From Thioalkalivibrio sp. (GTDB taxonomy: Bacteria > Pseudomonadota > Gammaproteobacteria > SpSt-1174), in contig DSBO01000236.1 in assembly GCA_011046015.1 (NCBI GenBank), positions 1-10,753 on the forward strand: DNA of 10,753 nt, written 5' to 3'. Position numbers and translations under genes: made by a program. The notes below the pieces were generated by a model that worked only from the letters and a program-made list of their open reading frames with translations, was not told where the DNA came from and made no database searches. Shown here one piece after another: positions 6,294-10,753 of this stretch (positions within the stretch are counted from its first letter, which is position 1; every line of letters starts with the position of its first letter).

Positions 6294-6892
6294 CCTCACC
6301 GACTACTGTGCTGGTCGCCGGTGTCGATGAAGTCGGCCGGGGGCCGCTGGCGGGCCCCGTGGTGGCGGCGGCCGTGATCCTCCATCCGGACCGCCCGATC
6401 GCGGGGCTGGCCGATTCCAAGAAGCTCAGCGAGGCGCGTCGCGAGGCGCTGGCCGCGGAGATCCGTGACAAGGCCCTGGCCTGGGCCCTGGGGCGTTGTG
6501 AGCCGGCCGAGATCGACCGCCTGAATATCCTCCAGGCCAGCCTGCTCGCCATGCAGCGTGCCGTCCTGGCACTGGATCCGCCCCCCGTCCATGCCCTTAT
6601 CGACGGCAACCGCTGTCCGGCCCTGCCTTGCACGGCAGAGGCCATCGTCAAGGGCGACGCCACCGAGCCGGCGATCAGCGCCGCCTCGATACTCGCCAAG
6701 GTCGTGCGTGATCAGGAGATGGTGGCGCTGGACCGGGACTTTCCCGACTATGGCTTCGCTGGGCACAAGGGCTATCCCACGGCCGATCACCTGGCCGCGC
6801 TCGAGCGCGTCGGCCCCTGTGCGCACCACCGCCAGAGCTTCGCACCGGTACGCCGCCTGCTGGAGCAGGCCCAGTCGGAATTGCCGTTTTAA
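6290..6892 (+). CDS. rnhB: Ribonuclease HII
   Basis: RNase HII cuts RNA in RNA-DNA hybrids and starts the removal of single ribonucleotides misincorporated in DNA. The 200-residue protein matches the family size. It opens with the signature GVDEVGRGPLAGPVVAAAV, giving the metal-binding Asp13 and Glu14. Asp105 (in ALIDGN) and Asp123 (in KGDATEPAISAASILAKV) complete the DEDD set. The GHKGYPTADHL segment and a helical C-terminus are also typical. The TTG start overlaps the lpxA stop by four bases, so translation is probably coupled to lpxA. No Shine-Dalgarno stands out before it. An in-frame GTG (6308) would leave only a few residues before the signature and is less likely. The gene ends about 110 bases before the next one. 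Confidence 0.96.
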   Translation: MTSPTTVLVAGVDEVGRGPLAGPVVAAAVILHPDRPIAGLADSKKLSEARREALAAEIRDKALAWALGRCEPAEIDRLNILQASLLAMQRAVLALDPPPVHALIDGNRCPALPCTAEAIVKGDATEPAISAASILAKVVRDQEMVALDRDFPDYGFAGHKGYPTADHLAALERVGPCAHHRQSFAPVRRLLEQAQSELPF

Positions 6893-6954
6893 CCCGGATG
6901 TCTCAAGGCCGCGCGGATAGCGTGGCAGGTCATCCAGCCTTCGGGCCCGAGCCA

Positions 6955-6981
6955 CGGGACAGGCGTGAGTGCCTGGTCCCG
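6955..6981 (+). other. Hairpin just upstream of the DUF2059-like gene
   Basis: Bases 6955-6964 can pair with 6971-6981 to give ten base pairs with one bulged G (about 6975) and a 6-base loop (GTGAGT). It ends 7 bases before the AGGAG site of the next gene and lacks a T-tract. It could be a weak end of the rnhB transcript, or influence translation of the next gene, or be incidental in GC-rich DNA. The rest of the 110-base gap shows no clear promoter. Confidence 0.35.
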
Positions 6982-7002
6982 GAACCACAGGAGTGATCAA
7001 AA

Positions 7003-7821
7003 ATGAACAAACGCATCCTCGCAGCCCTGACCTTCTGCCTGCTGGCCGCACTGACGCTGGGCCAGGCGCAGGCGGGCACCTCGTCCGAGCAGGCCCGTCA
7101 GCTCATGGCGCTCTCGGGCATGAACGAACAGGTCGAGGCGATGCCCGGCCTGATGGACCGGGTGCTTGACCAGCAGGCGGCGGAAGGCGGCATGTCGGAC
7201 GCACAGCTGCAGGCGCTGTCCACGGCCTTGCAGGCCGGATTCGAGCCCGAACGCATGAAGCGCGAGATGCGCGAGTACATCCAGGCCCGCCTGGCCGTGG
7301 GCGATGCCCGCACCGCGCTCGACTGGCTCAACTCCTCGCTCGGCCGACGCGTGACCGAACTGGAGGGCGCCGCGGATTCGCCCGAGGTGCAGGCGGAGAT
7401 GATGCGCATCCTTCAGGGGGGCGAAAGCGGTGTGCCGGAACGCCGTCAGGCGCTGCTGGATCGTTTCGATGCCGCCACCGGTGCCAGCGAGATGTCCGTG
7501 GAGATGATCCTGGGCATCCAGCGCGGCATGGTGTCAGCCGCCCTGCGCGCCGCAGGTGTCCCGGACGAGCAGCTCGACATGGCCATGGCCCAGGCGGAGG
7601 CCTCGCGGGGGCAGCTCCAGGCGGCGGTGACCGAGCAGAACCGCGTGGCCTTCGGCGTGATCTACCGCGACCTGTCCGATGCCGAGCTCGGCAAGTACGT
7701 GACCTTCGCCGAATCGAAGGCGGGGCGCGGCTACCACCAGGCGATGCTGGAAGGCTTCGTCAAGGCGATAGAGTCGGCCGCCGAGCGCAGTGGCGAGGCG
7801 ATCGTCGTCGGCGGGCGCTGA
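7003..7821 (+). CDS. Secreted DUF2059-like protein of unknown function
   Basis: The product is 272 residues with a clear Sec signal peptide (MNKRILAALT then a hydrophobic core, cleavage after AQA at 22-24), so it is probably periplasmic. The rest is predicted helical, with many Met, Gln and Glu residues and no transmembrane segment. The C-terminal part, DLSDAELGKYVTFAESKAGR followed by YHQAMLEGF, resembles the DUF2059 family pattern in which a helix precedes an aligned F-x-x-S/T-x-x-G-R/K-x-Y/F motif. A similar stretch occurs earlier (about 84-125, ALDWLNSSLGRRVTELE), suggesting two copies of the domain. There are no catalytic motifs I recognise. AGGAG at 6989-6993, 9 bases upstream, supports the ATG. 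It stands alone between rnhB and dnaE and is closed by an intrinsic terminator. The family assignment is from pattern memory and is moderate; secretion is better supported than the family name. Confidence 0.8.
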   Translation: MNKRILAALTFCLLAALTLGQAQAGTSSEQARQLMALSGMNEQVEAMPGLMDRVLDQQAAEGGMSDAQLQALSTALQAGFEPERMKREMREYIQARLAVGDARTALDWLNSSLGRRVTELEGAADSPEVQAEMMRILQGGESGVPERRQALLDRFDAATGASEMSVEMILGIQRGMVSAALRAAGVPDEQLDMAMAQAEASRGQLQAAVTEQNRVAFGVIYRDLSDAELGKYVTFAESKAGRGYHQAMLEGFVKAIESAAERSGEAIVVGGR

Positions 7822-7844
7822 AACGGGCCGGTGTAGTAATCCGT

Positions 7845-7880
7845 AAACCGGCCGGTGGCCTGGCCTCCGGCCGGTTTTTT
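7845..7880 (+). terminator. Intrinsic (Rho-independent) terminator before dnaE
   Basis: Bases 7845-7855 (aaaccggccgg) pair perfectly with 7867-7877, leaving an 11-base loop made of two TGGCC units plus a T, and the run of six T at 7875-7880 follows directly. This is the textbook form of an intrinsic terminator and should end the transcript of the DUF2059-like gene 23 bases after its stop. It implies that dnaE is transcribed mainly from its own promoter between about 7881 and 7939; I could not identify clear -35 and -10 boxes there. Confidence 0.92.
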
Positions 7881-7939
7881 ATGGGCGGCGAGAATGTCAA
7901 TCTTGCATGCGCCCGCCGAAACTCGAAAAATGAGTCCCC

Positions 7940-10753
<2,814 letters not shown>

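Overview
This window is a GC-rich piece of a chromosome from a Gram-negative bacterium, most likely a gammaproteobacterium. It carries the conserved envelope-biogenesis and lipid A cluster in its familiar order: dxr, rseP, bamA, skp, fabZ, lpxA, rnhB, then dnaE. All genes are on the + strand. The GC richness, the gene order and an LpxA whose acyl-chain ruler residue looks Pseudomonas-like would fit an environmental gammaproteobacterium (for example the Chromatiales or Ectothiorhodospiraceae side of the class). That placement is an inference; no species can be named from sequence reading alone.

Layout. Bases 1-541 hold the 3' end of dxr (MEP isoprenoid pathway). Bases 538-1905 hold rseP (site-2 intramembrane protease) and 1902-4196 hold bamA (outer-membrane protein insertase), each overlapping the gene before it by four bases. 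Skp (periplasmic chaperone) follows at 4216-4740. A 339-base gap (4741-5079) sits where most relatives carry lpxD; it holds a strong hairpin after skp, C-tracts, a second GC-rich fold and a possible promoter. A second block, fabZ (5080-5529), lpxA (5526-6293) and rnhB (6290-6892), is again joined by four-base overlaps; lpxB, usually between lpxA and rnhB, is absent. A secreted DUF2059-like protein of unknown role follows at 7003-7821, closed by a convincing intrinsic terminator at 7845-7880. The main replicative polymerase gene dnaE starts at 7940 and runs off the right edge.

How the genes fit together. RseP (envelope stress release), BamA and Skp all serve outer-membrane protein assembly. 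FabZ and LpxA both use (R)-3-hydroxyacyl-ACP, so their overlap ties fatty acid and lipid A synthesis together. RnhB and DnaE are replication and repair genes that commonly travel at the end of this cluster.

I found no undescribed system, mobile element, CRISPR array, tRNA or rRNA. The more interesting points are: five of eight genes start with TTG, three of them as TTGA overlaps; lpxD and lpxB are missing; a methionine in LpxA predicts short-chain (C10) lipid A; a perfect 14-bp hairpin lies inside bamA; the DnaE PHP domain is only partly degenerated; and the DUF2059-like protein appears internally duplicated.
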